Below, piece by piece: positions 27,401 to 37,139 of a DNA stretch of 64,000 bases. Position 1 is the first letter of the stretch. Every line of letters starts with the position of its first letter. The translations under genes and the position numbers were made by a program. The stretch covers positions 1,054,001 through 1,118,000 of the forward strand of contig JAFCMP010000113.1 of assembly GCA_017506865.1 (NCBI GenBank), read 5' to 3'. A model generated the notes under the pieces. That model searched no databases. It saw nothing but the letters and a program-made list of their open reading frames with translations, and was not told the DNA's origin. The DNA is from Tribonema minus. Its lineage: Eukaryota; Sar; Xanthophyceae; Tribonematales; Tribonemataceae.

Positions 27401-30400
27401 CATACTTTCAGGTCCTCTCGGCTGATGGCAGCGCAGCACCTGCTCACGCACGCCATGGCATTGTATTGAGGTCATGACGCAGAGGCGGCCGTGTGCCATG
27501 CGTACATGTGCATGCGGTGAGGCAATTGCCGATGGCGGCGCAGCTCTCGCGCACGCACGGTATGTCACCGCAAAAGTGATGATGTGCTGTCAGTGGCGGC
27601 TGTGTGCGCTCCGAAGTATATACACAATTGCTGGTGTAACTCCGAAGTATATACATAATTGCTGATGGCGGCACGTCATGGCATCGCAATGGCTGTGACG
27701 CGCTGCAGTGGCGTTCGAGCGCAAGTGTTAGGTATGCTGACACACACTTGCAATCACATCCTGATGACAGAGCAGCGCCTGCGCACGGAAGCAATGGCAT
27801 CGCAAAGGTCGTGTGGTGGCGGCCAAGTTGAAGTTGATGACTTCGGGAATGGGTACACGAATGACAACTTTGGGGCTGCCCCAACTGCTGTCTACCTTGT
27901 ACATAACCCTACGCGAGACCTACAGGATTTGAGCTAGTGCCAGCGTGTGCCGCACTCACCTGTGAATAATCTGATTGGAGATCTTTCTGAGGAGGCTGGA
28001 GAGCCTTTCTTCGGTGTTGTAGTACTTGCTGAGCGTCCAGATCATGCGGATGCAGTTGAGCAGGTTGGGCAGCAGCGCCGGGATGCCCGCCGGCGTGGCG
28101 ACTGCAAGCGCCTGCACAGATTGAGTCACAGTTATGCGACAGTTACAATAATTGGATTGACACAGCGGGATGCCCGCCGCGGTGGCCACTGCAAGCGCCT
28201 GCACCGATTGAAGTACAGTTACGTGACAGTTACGGACAGTTGCATCGTTTGGTGGCATGCTTTTGTGAAATGATGGCCAGTCAAGGTGCATCACATACAA
28301 GTTCATGTTGAAGTACATGACTTGCAGGGCATCGCCTACATGCCTACATGCCTTCATGTGCATCACGCACATACCCTTCCCACGCATTTCATAGCAGCCC
28401 CCCCCCCCCCCTCCCCTTCCTTGCATCTCAAAGACACGATGTACGCACCTTGCAGGGCATTGCAATGGCGGTCTGCAGGAACTTGACGCATACACGCATA
28501 ACCCCCCTGCGCTTCACGCACACACGCACGCACGCACCTTTGCACGGCGCGACGATCGTCTGCAAGAACTTTACGCCATACATGCATTTACCCCCCCCCC
28601 CCCCCCCCGCCTTTCACGCAATCGCACCCACCTTGCAGGGCAATGCAATAACAGTGCAGCTTAACGCATACATGCACACACACCCCTCCCGCGCGCTTCA
28701 CGCACGCAAGCACACCCACCTTACACGGCGCGACGATCGTCTGCAGGAACTTCAAGTTGTTCTCGGCCTCCGCGCTGCCCTCCTTGATGCGCTGGCTCAG
28801 CGTCAGGAAGGGCCCCAGGTAGCTGCTGTTGGCAGCCTCGAGCACCGCCACGAGCTGCTTGACGTCGCGCCTCACGAGCTGAGCGCTGATGCCGCTGAGG
28901 TCCACGGTGCGGCTGCGCCAGAACTGGACCTCCTCGAGCGGGCCGAGGGTCTCGGCGTCTAGCGCCATGTCGTAGTTGCTGATCTGAAATCGGCAATGTG
29001 AAGTTGCGCGATGAGTGATGAGCGTTTTTCACGCTCAGGTGCATGCGTACAAAGCATGTACTTCACAGTGTACACACCAGGGTGTCCGCAGCCAGCGCCA
29101 TGTCGTAGTTGCTGATGTGACAGTGCAACAGAATGCAGGTGCCGGGTTCCTGTAGTCTAGGAGTTCTGAGCACTGCTTTGAGAAGTGCCTAGAGTACGCT
29201 TATTTCTATACTCATTTTTTACGCAGCGCCATGTCATCATTGCTGATCTGCACGTGCGCAGGCGCAGCTGCCACTCAGCTATGCTGAACAGCAAACAGCA
29301 ATGATAAGTATCTCACGACAAGAATGGCGCTAGTAGGCATCATTCTTGAATGATGACAATGACTGCTCCACGGCACTGCACTCGCACCTCCTGCCAGGGG
29401 CGCCATAACCCATTATAATTCTTAACCCCAGTTAACCCTCATTCACTCGCCACATCATTCAATTGCCGCGTCCCCAAGCACTTCAAACCCCAACCCTCAT
29501 TCAATCACTATATCCATCAGTTGCCGCGCCCCCAGATGCTGCAAACCCTAACCTTAACGTTGACCCCAACCCTACGAACTTCTGTCCGAAGCGCGCACGC
29601 AGCTTGAAATTGGGGTAGATCTGCCCTAACCCTAACCCTAATCCTAACCGTAACCCTAGCTAACTCTAATGCACTCACCACATCCTTTATCTGCCGCGTC
29701 CAGTGTATGACAACGCTCTCAAGGTGCTGCACCAGGTCCTTGTCGGTGGCGCGCGCGGCAATGGCGGCGGCGTCGTATGTGGCCATGTCCTCCAGCTCTC
29801 GCGGTAGGTATAGCACTGTCTTGCCCTCCACCTGATTAGAGGCCTCAACCTGCATAAACATATCCATGAAAGCACTGTGAGAGTGCAATGGTGCATGATG
29901 TACATAAGCTCGTGTGCGCTGTAGCCCAATCACTTTGAAGTGCACCAGTTAGATTTGGGGTTTGGGTTAGGGTTACAGTTGGCCTGATCCCAATCTCCAC
30001 CCTAATACCCCGCACTTGTGTGAGTTGGTGTCCGGCGAGACCAGATGCAGCTCTCCAATAAAGGCGCTCTGGCAACTGTGCATTACCTTGAGAGACAGGT
30101 CGAGCACATGTGATGCCATTGCACACTTCTGCCACCCGTATCACCCTTAGAGGTAGATCATTCGACTGAATGACGATATCCAAGTAACTGCAGAGCTGCA
30201 GTGACTGCCACGCGTACCGCGCGGCTCCGCTGTGCACCTGCAATGCTCAGCGTGTGTTCACGTACGCGCAGCCCATACGTACCACACCCTATGACTCAAG
30301 ACTCGTGACTCGCGGCGCTGGCCATGGATCGTTGGAATGCAGCACCAGCGCGCCCTCTGATCCTTAGGGTTAGAGTTAGGGTTAGGCTAACCCTGCAGCA

Positions 30401-33400
30401 GCTGTCATACCCATGCATACCTCTACACACCCCTCACCCCAACGGCAGCATTGCGCGGTTCAGTGCAGAGCATTGAGGCGCCAGCTTTGCTGCCATACCT
30501 CATGACTCCCGACTCACAGCAGCACGGGAGTAACTCAAGGTCTCAGCCATGTGCGCTAAACCCCGTCAATTATTGAAACCTCACAGTGTTGTCAAGCGCC
30601 GCTGCTCAGCCACAGACGACCGCAGCGTCGTACATAAAGCTGCAGCCCAGGCATCCGATCCCTGATTCGACATGGAAGACATGAGTCGGCAACGGCCTCA
30701 ACGGCTCTCAAAGCCAAACACATGCACTCCGACCCGAGACTCATGACTTGAGACTCACAACTCACCAGGCTAGCCATGAACTTGTGGTAGTGGGACACCA
30801 AGTCCTTGGTCACGCTCTCCGGCCACGGCTGCTGCTGCTTCTGCGCCGCCGCCGCCGCCGCCACCTGCCCCCGCCGCCCCCCCCCCTGCTGCGCCGACAG
30901 CACCTTGGGGCCGTACACGCTCTGCATCGCGCGCAGCAACGACTGCGCGGCATGACCCGACACCGTGCCATACTGCACCAGTTCCTGCACATGCATGTCG
31001 CCGCCATAAAAAATTGTGTCAGCTGCGGGGTTAGGGTCAGTGGTTCCTCCACGTGGTATGAATGCGGGGTAGGGTAGGGTTACGTTGTATGCATTGCACG
31101 CAGCAGCGATTGCGCAGCGTGGCCTGACACTGTGCCGTACTGCACCAAGTCCTCCAAATCAATGGCACCGCCATTGAAGTTTGTGTCAGCTTTGAAGCTA
31201 GGGTTAGGGTTGCATTACAAGTTTCTTGCAGGTATGTGTGGGTATGTACATTTGGCACATTTGCGTGTAGTTCGCCACAGGTGATGCACCACAGTGCAGG
31301 ACGGTGACTGAGCAGCAAGGACCTTGTGCTCAATGGTCAGGGTAAGGGTAAGGGTAAGGGTTAGGTTAGCGCCAGCGGCGGCGGAAGAGCTACGATTCGG
31401 TGTCCACGGTCATTGTCTGTTGTTCCTGTCGACAGGCGGTGTGTCATGCCAGACATTGAGCATTGCGCTCTGCTGCTCGCCACGCAGTGAGTGAGTGACA
31501 TATGTGGCCTAACCCTAACCCTAACCCTTATTGCAAGGCTAACCCTACGCCTAGCCCTAACCCTAAGCTGCTGAGTGCTGCAACTGCGTGCGCAGTGGCT
31601 CTCTGCCTTGGTCACTGTGCATAAGTTATACTTCGAAGTACTAACAGGTCACCAGAATATATCAGCAAGGACGATCAGGCATAGCGTTGTGCTGTGCGCC
31701 AACGCTACTGCGCTATGCGGCCACAACCCAACCCTAAACCTAACCCTAGCAGCTACTGAGCCACGCTGCCGCGCCCACGCCTGCATATCAGTTTGGACTT
31801 GAAAGCAAACATATCATGTCATTCAACACTCGTGATGTCAGATCAGTACTGACTTTGTACATGTATGCTACGGCATGGAAAGGCGGCCGCAAGTTGTCTG
31901 ATACCTCGAATCATTTTCAGGCATCATGCATTGCGCCGCGGCGCTACGCACGGCGCTGTCTGACACCGTGAGCCGTCATGCGCTGGGCTCCGCATTTCAG
32001 CGGCGGCAATGATGCTTTAGCATTGGGTCCGAGTCAGGGTGAGGGCAGGGCTAACTGCGCGTCTGCTGCACAAACCCTAACCCTAACACGCTGCCTACAT
32101 CCATATCATCAATACCAGGCCGGGATGCGGTAGCTTCTGTGTTGCAGCGGCAGCCGCAACACCGTGGTGGCGTAGGCTCACGTCTACCAATGCATCTGCG
32201 GTACTGCCCGCTGCCTACCTCCACACGAGGTTACTGACCAAGGCGCAATGACTGTCACGGTACCCACGCACCCACTACACATTGACACTTTCCTCGCTAT
32301 ATATATGAAATCATGGCAAATACAAACATACCTACCTACCTCCACATGTGATCATTCACCAAGCGCCACGCCACACACGCACTCACTACACATCAACGCT
32401 CTTCTCACCATATTTATAAACGATGCATACATGCACACCAGCACGCTGTCGCCTGTAACGGGCGCCTGCCCTCCGGGCACAAAACATCAAATCAACATAC
32501 TTTCCTCACTCTATACATGATGCATACATGCATACCTGCACGCTGTCCGCTGTAACGGGCGCCTTCCCTCCGTGCACAAAGTACGCGAGCGGCCCCCCGC
32601 CCGGCAGCAACGCTCCGCCAACGCTGCTGCTCCCGCTGCTGGGCGCATATGTGCCCGCAACATGGCCGCCCGCGTTGCTGCCGGGGCTGACCGCTGCTGC
32701 CGCAGTGGCAGCGAGCAGCTGATTGGGCGAGGTGCCCACGATGAGCTTGCCATCGGACATGCAGAGGAACAGGCGCGCCGCGGCCTCGCTCGCTGCGAAC
32801 TCCACCGCCGCCTGCGTGTGCGGCGCGCAGAGGTTGAAGATTAGGAGGTCAAAGATATGAATAGTTGTCGCATTGAACGTTGATTGTTTTGCTGAAGATA
32901 GGGTTGAGATTAGGGAATAGGGCCCAGGGGCGCGCAGAAGTTGAACATGAAGGAAGTTGAAGGTACGCACGGTTGTCGCATTCGAGAGGTTGAAAGCTGG
33001 AGATTTAAATCTACTTTGAAGTATCGTTTCTTCAATTCTGGTGTCGCAGCTGCCGTCAAAGTGTGCTGTTGGTGGTACTTTGGTGGGCGCGCCAGCAGCT
33101 GTGGCAGTGCTCCAGTTGCTATTCCTCTAACCCGGCCCCTAGCCCTAATCCTAAACCTAACACAAATGCTAACCTGACCCTAAGCAGCTGTGGCAGTGCT
33201 CCGGATCGCCATTCCTCTACATACTGCCACGCTCGGCGGCGCCCTCACAGAGTGCATGTGCTGTGAAACAATCATTAGATTCAGCAGGCTTGAATTCATA
33301 CCAGCCACAACGATAGTTCTGTCTCAACGCAGTACTCTACAGAAGTTCAAGAGGCCCACCCCATCTTGCGTCAAGTTCCGCTCTGCCCACGAATCCCAAG

Positions 33401-34443
33401 CCGAATGGTTGTTACATGAGCAATGCAGCCCCAATCCTATTGCAACACTGGAGGTACAGCTTCAGCTTGCTTGTAGCACGGGTCATGCTGCAGCGGCAAA
33501 AGGTTGACAGTCTCACCTGCTTCATTCGACAACTGGCTATCAACTGCAGGGCTCTGCGTAACACTGCTACTTGTGACTGCTTATACATGACGGTCCGCCT
33601 TGCCTGTGCCTGCTCAGTACACTAGATCAAACCAGGCAGCCGTGATAGCGATGGCGAGGCACGGGCCCACCGGAGGCTAACAACACAGGGCTGGCGTCAA
33701 GTTGCGTCAACATCGTCGCGCAAACAAGAAGGAGTACATAACGTTGTTGATATTCTCTACAGAATCTTGTCGTGTTCTCTTTGGGAACTCAGCTCAGCCG
33801 CCACCCATTCACTGCAACTTCATATACTTAAAGTAATCAGATTGACAGAAAACTGCACTTCAACATGGTTCTGCTAATTGTTCGTGCTTTGCTGTGTTGG
33901 CGACCCCGCAATCAACGAAAGCACAGACTGAGCCACCCTGTAAATTGCAACTGACAAAGATAGGTTTACCGCGGCGGCAGTGATTGTGCAATTGTCACCA
34001 CAGGTGTGCATCTTCAAAACCACAAGTTCATGCATGCTCACTTCTGCCTTGTGGCTGTCATCAGCGTGTACCTGAGTGTGGTGTTGTAGCCAGTGGTGCT
34101 CACTGGAGTAGCCAGGCAGCAGCACGTGGGACCGCATCCACGCCACCAGTCTGTCCGTATCGTCAGTCCCTCCATCGTCTCCCCCTCCCGCTCCCGCTGC
34201 TGCGTCGTCGGCAGCATTGCCAACCTCATGGGACGCCAACACGAGGCCATCGGCTGCTATAGCAGCTGGGATGTCATCGCCATTCAAGCTGCCGTTTGCC
34301 GCTCCTTGCTGATCGCCTGGTAGGCTGCCGGTACCGTCCAGCGTTCGTGAAAATGAGGAACGGCGACTCTGGCCAGAAGGGGAGAGATCTGCTTGCGGTG
34401 AAAGATCGCCTCCTAAGGGACTGGGCTCCAGTGCCACGCTCAT
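852..34443 (-). CDS. DNAH2: Axonemal inner-arm dynein heavy chain, DNAH2/DHC10-like (3' end outside window)
   Basis: ATP-driven ciliary motor; the DNAH2/DHC10 class is the 1-beta chain of inner-arm dynein I1/f. Exons placed (high to low): 34443-34072, 32811-32536, 30984-30766, 29849-29679, 28983-28720, 28111-27960, 27308-27147, 26594-26150, 25404-25205, 24670-24245, 23777-23153, 22086-21532, 21312-21025, 20137-19953, 18805-18412, 18175-17756, 17093-16876, 15923-15719, 15256-14900, 14068-13832, 13376-12903, 12412-12026, 11256-11086, 10274-9849, 8567-8274, 7451-7117, 6719-6526, 6008-5851, 5458-5138, 4328-4143, 3398-2920, 2166-1902, 1037-852. Phases agree at every junction and the total is 3,349 codons. 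P-loops lie near residues 2098 (AAA1), 2378 (AAA2), 2724 (AAA3) and 3080 (AAA4). The DNAH2 assignment rests on remembered similarity in AAA4 and at the stalk start ([14 protein letters not shown]) and is less certain than 'axonemal dynein'. Stalk tip, AAA5, AAA6 and C-terminus are off the left edge. Confidence 0.93.
2234..2475 (-). repeat. Exon-edge echoes of dynein exon 32 (acceptor side, 2 copies)
   Basis: Two decayed copies of the first 50-70 bases of exon 32 plus its acceptor CAG lie upstream of it in transcript order, separated by TTAGGG-rich spacer. Both keep an AG directly before the GGTCCG that starts the real exon. Confidence 0.75.
2715..2870 (-). repeat. Exon-edge echoes of dynein exon 31 (donor side, 2 copies)
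   Basis: Copies of the last part of exon 31, around the AGCGCCACAGGCT (plus-strand) segment of the real 2926-2990 exon end, recur at about 2725-2785 and 2825-2865. Confidence 0.7.
3474..3680 (-). repeat. Exon-edge echoes of dynein exon 31 (acceptor side)
   Basis: The start of exon 31 with its acceptor (plus-strand GGGCTCCATGTTGTAGTCCTGGC) is copied at about 3480-3550 and in shorter form near 3598-3620 and 3658-3675. Telomere-like runs fill the spacers. Confidence 0.75.
4835..5100 (-). repeat. Exon-edge echoes of dynein exon 29 (donor side, 2 copies)
   Basis: The CCACGAAGCGGTCGCTGAAC-containing end of exon 29 (real copy from 5138) is repeated with a period of about 150 bases, together with an intronic ACTTCAA/TTGAAGT-rich spacer. 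Confidence 0.8.
6740..7110. repeat. CAGCAGCGCT minisatellite filling a dynein intron
   Basis: Nearly the whole 397-base intron between exons 26 and 27 consists of CAG/GCAGCGCTCAG units on the plus strand (CTG on the transcript). It gives Ser/Gln/Ala-rich open frames on the plus strand that are not genes. Confidence 0.85.
8083..8205 (-). repeat. Exon-edge echo of dynein exon 25 (donor side)
   Basis: About 120 bases copying the end of exon 25 including its donor (plus-strand CGCGCCTCACCTTCTCGTTC), about 180 bases from the real one at 8265-8360. A few substitutions separate the copies. Confidence 0.85.
9485..9725 (-). repeat. Exon-edge echoes of dynein exon 24 (donor side, 2 copies)
   Basis: Plus-strand GACGCGCGCTCACCTC plus the following exon bases occur at about 9652-9723 (close copy) and 9485-9562 (decayed) beside the real exon end at 9849. 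Confidence 0.8.
9849..11256 (-). other. Dynein AAA2, exons 23-24
   Basis: Walker A is VGRTLSGKT (exon 23, 11086-11256). Exon 24 carries the Walker B block [18 protein letters not shown] and [12 protein letters not shown]2 normally binds nucleotide without hydrolysis. The 810-base intron between the two exons contains CCCTAA-type runs near 10845-10870 and no other exon that I can support. Confidence 0.9.
12026..13376 (-). other. Dynein AAA1 (main ATPase site), exons 21-22
   Basis: AAA1 is the principal hydrolytic site of all dyneins. Walker A reads [10 protein letters not shown]; Walker B lies in [10 protein letters not shown]; the ring block [17 protein letters not shown] follows. Exon 22 continues with [10 protein letters not shown] and [11 protein letters not shown]. 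All catalytic residues expected of an active site are present. The exons are joined by a GC-AG intron: donor AAG|GCGAGT at 12903/12902, the conventional acceptor before 12412. Splicing there restores the conserved [12 protein letters not shown] sequence, which supports the non-GT donor. Confidence 0.92.
12780..12855 (-). repeat. Exon-edge echo of dynein exon 21 (GC-donor side)
   Basis: Copies the last 65 bases of the AAA1 exon with its GC donor region (plus-strand ACTCGCCTTGAGG), so the unusual donor was duplicated too. Confidence 0.8.
13480..13735 (-). repeat. Echoes of exon 21 acceptor edge and exon 20 donor edge in one intron
   Basis: Bases 13480-13545 copy the start of exon 21 (real copy 13320-13380). 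Bases 13655-13735 copy the end of exon 20 (real copy 13828-13905). Both edges of the same intron have therefore been duplicated inward. Confidence 0.8.
14165..14375 (-). repeat. Exon-edge echoes of dynein exon 20 (acceptor side, 2 copies)
   Basis: The segment starting at plus-strand GCGCTCGACGCGCGTCAGCT recurs at about 14168-14235 and, more decayed, 14330-14370; the real exon copy is 14008-14075. Confidence 0.75.
14393..14870 (-). repeat. Ladder of four donor-side echoes of dynein exon 19
   Basis: The real donor edge (plus-strand GACGCACCTGCTTCTTCTTG, from 14893) recurs near 14759, 14620, 14517 and 14398, spaced 103-139 bases. Each keeps a possible donor, and short ACTTCAA/TTGAAGT runs lie between copies. 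Confidence 0.85.
16555..16780 (-). repeat. Exon-edge echoes of dynein exon 17 (donor side, 2 copies)
   Basis: Copies of plus-strand CTTCAGCAGGCGACTCACCA and the next 40 bases occur near 16575-16630 and 16700-16765; the real edge is at 16860-16925. Confidence 0.8.
17378..17650 (-). repeat. Exon-edge echoes of dynein exon 16 (donor side, 2 copies)
   Basis: Copies of the FAAQ-encoding donor edge lie at about 17380-17430 and 17570-17645; the real edge starts at 17756. The spacers also repeat. Confidence 0.8.
18970..19210 (-). repeat. Exon-edge echoes of dynein exon 15 (acceptor side, 2 copies)
   Basis: Plus-strand GACGGACTCCTCGTGGAGG with the following CATGACGCTG occurs at 18985-19022 and, variant, at 19175-19208, copying the real exon start at 18775-18805. 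Confidence 0.75.
19826..20605 (-). repeat. Echoes on both sides of dynein exon 14
   Basis: The donor edge is copied at about 19826-19885. The acceptor edge (plus-strand GAGCAGCGCGTACATCTGCA) is copied at about 20340-20400 and 20555-20602. The real exon is 19953-20137. Confidence 0.7.
20745..21450 (-). repeat. Echoes on both sides of dynein exon 13
   Basis: Donor-edge copies (plus-strand ACCTCTTCCAGCGGCACAAA type) lie at about 20750-20800 and 20888-20945. An acceptor-edge copy lies at about 21385-21450. The real exon is 21025-21312. Confidence 0.75.
22188..22680 (-). repeat. Ladder of about four acceptor-side echoes of dynein exon 12
   Basis: Plus-strand GTAGTCCATGCGCGTGCCCT and neighbours recur near 22190-22265, 22340-22415, 22475-22530 and 22605-22675, progressively more decayed away from the real exon start (22086). 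G-runs of 8-11 bases separate several copies. Confidence 0.8.
22820..23060 (-). repeat. Donor-side echoes of dynein exon 11 (2 near-identical copies, period ~160)
   Basis: Two copies of about 75 exon bases plus the donor and about 85 bases of intron precede (on the plus strand) the real exon end at 23153. These are the best preserved echoes in the window and look recent. Confidence 0.9.
25465..26095 (-). repeat. Echoes of exon 9 acceptor edge and exon 8 donor edge
   Basis: Exon 9 start copies lie at about 25480-25535 and 25595-25662. Exon 8 end copies (plus-strand TTGAGGCACGTCTG) lie at about 25925-25985 and 26045-26092. Spacers are GTGA/GAGT microsatellite, which reads CTCACT in the transcript. 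Confidence 0.8.
26611..26642. repeat. G-run forming a poly-C acceptor tract of dynein exon 8
   Basis: An almost pure G tract of about 30 bases on the plus strand. In the transcript it is a C-rich tract ending close to the acceptor CAG|GAC of exon 8 (26594). Similar tracts precede dynein exons 11 and 12 and plus-strand exons 7, 8 and 9. Confidence 0.85.
27000..27075 (-). repeat. Donor-side echo of dynein exon 7
   Basis: Copies plus-strand CACCAGTGCCG and the next 60 bases of the real exon end (27142-27215). Confidence 0.7.
28165..29250 (-). repeat. Echoes around dynein exons 5 and 6
   Basis: One acceptor-side copy of exon 6 lies at about 28165-28205. Donor-side copies of exon 5 lie near 28448-28490, 28535-28570 and 28628-28655. 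Acceptor-side copies of exon 5 lie near 29090-29130 and 29222-29250. The true exons 5 and 6 are intact. A C-run at 28591-28609 lies between copies. Confidence 0.65.
30985..32535. other. Long dynein intron 2 with a telomere-repeat polarity switch
   Basis: No coding similarity was seen. Plus-strand TTAGGG-like runs lie near 31070, 31200 and 31340; CCCTAA-like runs lie near 31510-31565, 31725-31750 and 32080. In transcript sense this is GGGTTA type in the donor half and CCCTAA type in the acceptor half. Confidence 0.6.
31085..31170 (-). repeat. Acceptor-side echo of dynein exon 3
   Basis: Copies the ACTGTGCCGTACTGCACCA (plus-strand) start of exon 3, real copy at 30925-30984. Confidence 0.7.
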
Positions 34444-34996
34444 AGCGGCAGCTGCGGCTATCTATATCGGCATAACCTGCTAAGCGAACACTGTGAAGGG
34501 CTCTAGGCTGTAATATCGCTAGAGCACAGGATCACACGATAGGTTCAACTCCCAGATTCACCCGTCAAGACTGTGCCGATCGCTGTTGTGTATGAGCATG
34601 ATGGCACACAGTCTCCGTTGTCTGGGTAGTGATATTCCTGACCGCCACGACTGTGTGTTGGTGCTCGTTCAGCCTGCGCAGCTTCTCTTTTTGCTCAACA
34701 ACGGAAACTGTTTCAGACAACCCTGAACAACTTCAACTGAGGCGGTCACCAAGCTATGTGTGGAATGATCGATCGTGGCGGGCAGCGTAGTAAAACGAAC
34801 TACACAACGGCAGCACCCTTGCCCCACGGCTTCGAAAATGGGCGCTGGCAGTACACCTGCGGCACGCTCATCGATCAGGTGCTTCGGAACAATTTCCATA
34901 TCCTGACACACACACACACAAGCATTCGACATTGCCGATGTTCTGTTTTGTATGTTCTGACTTAAGTGATCGCGCATCTGACTACCCTCTGGAGGC
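34444..34996. promoter_or_regulatory. Divergent promoter region between dynein heavy chain and Hva1-like gene
   Basis: The two start codons are 553 bases apart on opposite strands, so both promoters must lie here or overlap. I see no TATA box I would defend. A short CA run sits near 34908-34922 and a tRNA-like hairpin at about 34487-34570. Function is inferred from position only. Confidence 0.45.
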
Positions 34997-35350
34997 ATGC
35001 GCAAGGCAGTTGCGATCCTGTGTGTGTTTTCAATCAGGCAGTACATAGCTTCCGGCTTCCCGTTGGCGAACACGCTTCTACGACAAGCCCAAAGACAGCA
35101 GCGATTTGCAAGCAGACATCTTCTCAGCAACATGGCAGACCGTGAGGTGCAACCCGGTGACCACGTCGCGTGGAGCACATCTAACGGCCAGACGCAGGGC
35201 GAGGCAGTGGACATCATCACTGAGGACACGAAGATCAAGCGGTTCACCGCCAAGGCTAGCGAGGAAAATCCCAAGGTGCTGGTCAAGAGCGACAAGACTG
35301 GATCTAAGGCCGCACATAAGCCGGAGTCGCTAGAGGTGCTGGACGACTAA
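34997..35350 (+). CDS. Hva1/DUF2945 TUDOR-like small protein, possibly organelle-targeted
   Basis: A 117-codon intronless gene. Residues about 50-117 match the hypervirulence-associated TUDOR-like family (DUF2945): PGDHVAW near the start, then SEENPKVLVKSDKTGSKAAH and a C-terminal SLEVLDD. The biochemical role of the family is not known. Residues 1-45 contain many Arg and no acidic residue, as in a mitochondrial or plastid presequence. An internal ATG at 35132 (MADREVQPGD) matches the usual family start, so the protein may instead be 72 residues. Two forms from two starts are possible. An AATAAA lies at 35620-35625. The gene is transcribed away from the dynein gene and toward CCR4. Confidence 0.75.
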   Translation: MRKAVAILCVFSIRQYIASGFPLANTLLRQAQRQQRFASRHLLSNMADREVQPGDHVAWSTSNGQTQGEAVDIITEDTKIKRFTAKASEENPKVLVKSDKTGSKAAHKPESLEVLDD

Positions 35351-36985
35351 GCCGCAGTTTTTAGGAGGCCGTCAAAGGTTGCTACTGTCCTGGGATACCA
35401 CTCGCAAGTCATTCGCAATCCGGTGAACCCACAACACAACGGGCGAGTTGTTTGTACAAGTATTTCGTCGGTGTTGCAACATGCAGCAACCAACAACACC
35501 AACACGCAATCGACTATGAGGCAGCAATAGTTTTCTCCTGCCTCACTGTGCTGGAGCACACTTACCTAGCTAGCCTGAGCGGCTCGCCTACACATGTATA
35601 TCCTTGAAGTTTATGCATAAATAAACATACATACCAGTAAGACACTTGGGGGTGCTTTCTGTTATCTTGTGCGCAACTGCAATGCTTGATGACAGTGCTT
35701 GTGCCAGTGTACTATGCCTGAAACACTACCCACGTAGTCAATCCAGACAGCATATATGGCTACCTTGTGCACCATGGTCATTGGTACACAGATGCATGCG
35801 TGTCCCCTAATGATGTGTTGTCTTGGCAGCGGCATGGCATATTGCTAATGTTGAGTTCTAGTGGTGCCTGCATGGTGTGCCATGTGACAAGCATGCTTCC
35901 CGTCTTGTCTGGTTTGCCACAGCAATCTGCTGCTGTCAAGTTGATACAGCAGATGACTGGCCATGCACTTGCGTGCTCACCAATTTCATGTCTTGCGCCA
36001 GCGGCTGATTTACGTACAGTAGCTGCTCATTTGCTGTCTCGACAAAGCAATCTGCGACATGTGTCATGCATTGGCAAATAGCACAAGGTAGGCACTTCAA
36101 CATCACCTAGCACGCACTGTAAGCAACATATTGCAGCAAGGTGCAAAAGGAAGACTTCAGCAACCAGGATAGGCTGTCAAACATGCGACCGTGTGTATTC
36201 AACGCAGCAGTGTGAGCCAGCATGTGGCTGCTCAACCTCTTCGCTGAGCACTGCCACCAAACCCCTGCAATGAGCTGCACAAGCGCGTGCACACACGCTG
36301 TTGCCGACTCCAGGACAGTTCGCGCTTGCCCACAGCCCCTACGCGCGCACAGGCCGTGTCGGAACACATGCAGCAAGCGGCATGTGCAATGCTCCGCTGC
36401 TTCCAGACAAGCGTGCAAATGCTTCGCAAGAGTGACGAGAGGGGGTAGGGGGAGTGTTGCACACATACATTGGTACTACACAATTATGTGCCGGCTGGGT
36501 AGGCAAGCCCCCAGCCCCCCCCCCCCCCCCTCCCCTCCACTCCTTGATCCATAGCATACCTCGAGTGTACGATACCTATCTTCACTCCTTTTCTCCCCGT
36601 GCCTCGGTTCTTGTGGTTGCATACCTAGTTGCCCCTGCCCCCCCATGTATCCTTCCCACCGCTGCTACCGCGGTGTCGTTGCGCGCCAAAATAAGCCCTG
36701 CGCTATCCCTTCGAGTAATATTTCTGGGGCTGGAAGAGCGGCGACGTAGACGATGGCCCTGCTCCCAACTGCACATTCACCAACACAAGGCAATCACAAA
36801 AACAAGAGAACACCCAAAGTATTAGGGGCGAGAATTGGCGCTTCATATGCACGTACTGCGTGCGGGCGATAGCAGGGGGTATGCTCAATCCGGGCCTGCA
36901 CCCGCATTTGCCAGCTGCATCTGGGCAACACCAAGAAGTGAACCGCATCATGTTCAGCACACACTGATTCACTGATGCGTCAGGA
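35351..36985. other. Intergenic or 3' UTR region between Hva1-like gene and CCR4
   Basis: About 1.6 kb without a gene I can support. It includes the probable 3' end of the Hva1-like transcript and possibly the tail of CCR4, plus a C-run near 36513-36532. Short open frames here lack any family signature. Confidence 0.5.
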
Positions 36986-37139
36986 TCCATCTGAAAAGCA
37001 GGTAACAATTGTGCTAGCGCGTGATTGCAAGCACTGGAACATCATGCTCATCTCATCTCAAGCTAGGAACCAGAGGTATCTGAAAATCACCGCACGGCAG
37101 CGGACAGTCTGAACTGGCGGCCATATTGGGCATGCTCGG

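Larger units (their letters stand above)
23153..34443 (-). other. Dynein tail (DHC_N1) exons 1-11
   Basis: Encodes about residues 1-1104, the cargo and intermediate-chain binding stem. The start ATG (34441-34443) opens a Ser/Gly/Asp-rich leader before the conserved [11 protein letters not shown] segment. Family landmarks are easy to follow: GKTVLYLP (exon 4), HWTRQIKDV joined to ISNYD (exons 4/5), NLKFL (exon 5), [14 protein letters not shown] and ISNQII (exon 6). Exon 10 holds a Gly run at 24437-24474 encoded by GCC repeats, and its first residues (SNFNFNLNF) come from an AACTTC-like microsatellite. Exon 2 holds an Ala/Ser/Gly-rich stretch. These low-complexity stretches look like local repeat expansions in an otherwise conserved tail. 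Confidence 0.88.

Noticed and set aside
35767-36081. 104-codon plus-strand frame downstream of the Hva1-like gene
   Set aside because: No recognisable motif, ordinary non-coding composition, and no supporting splice or start context.
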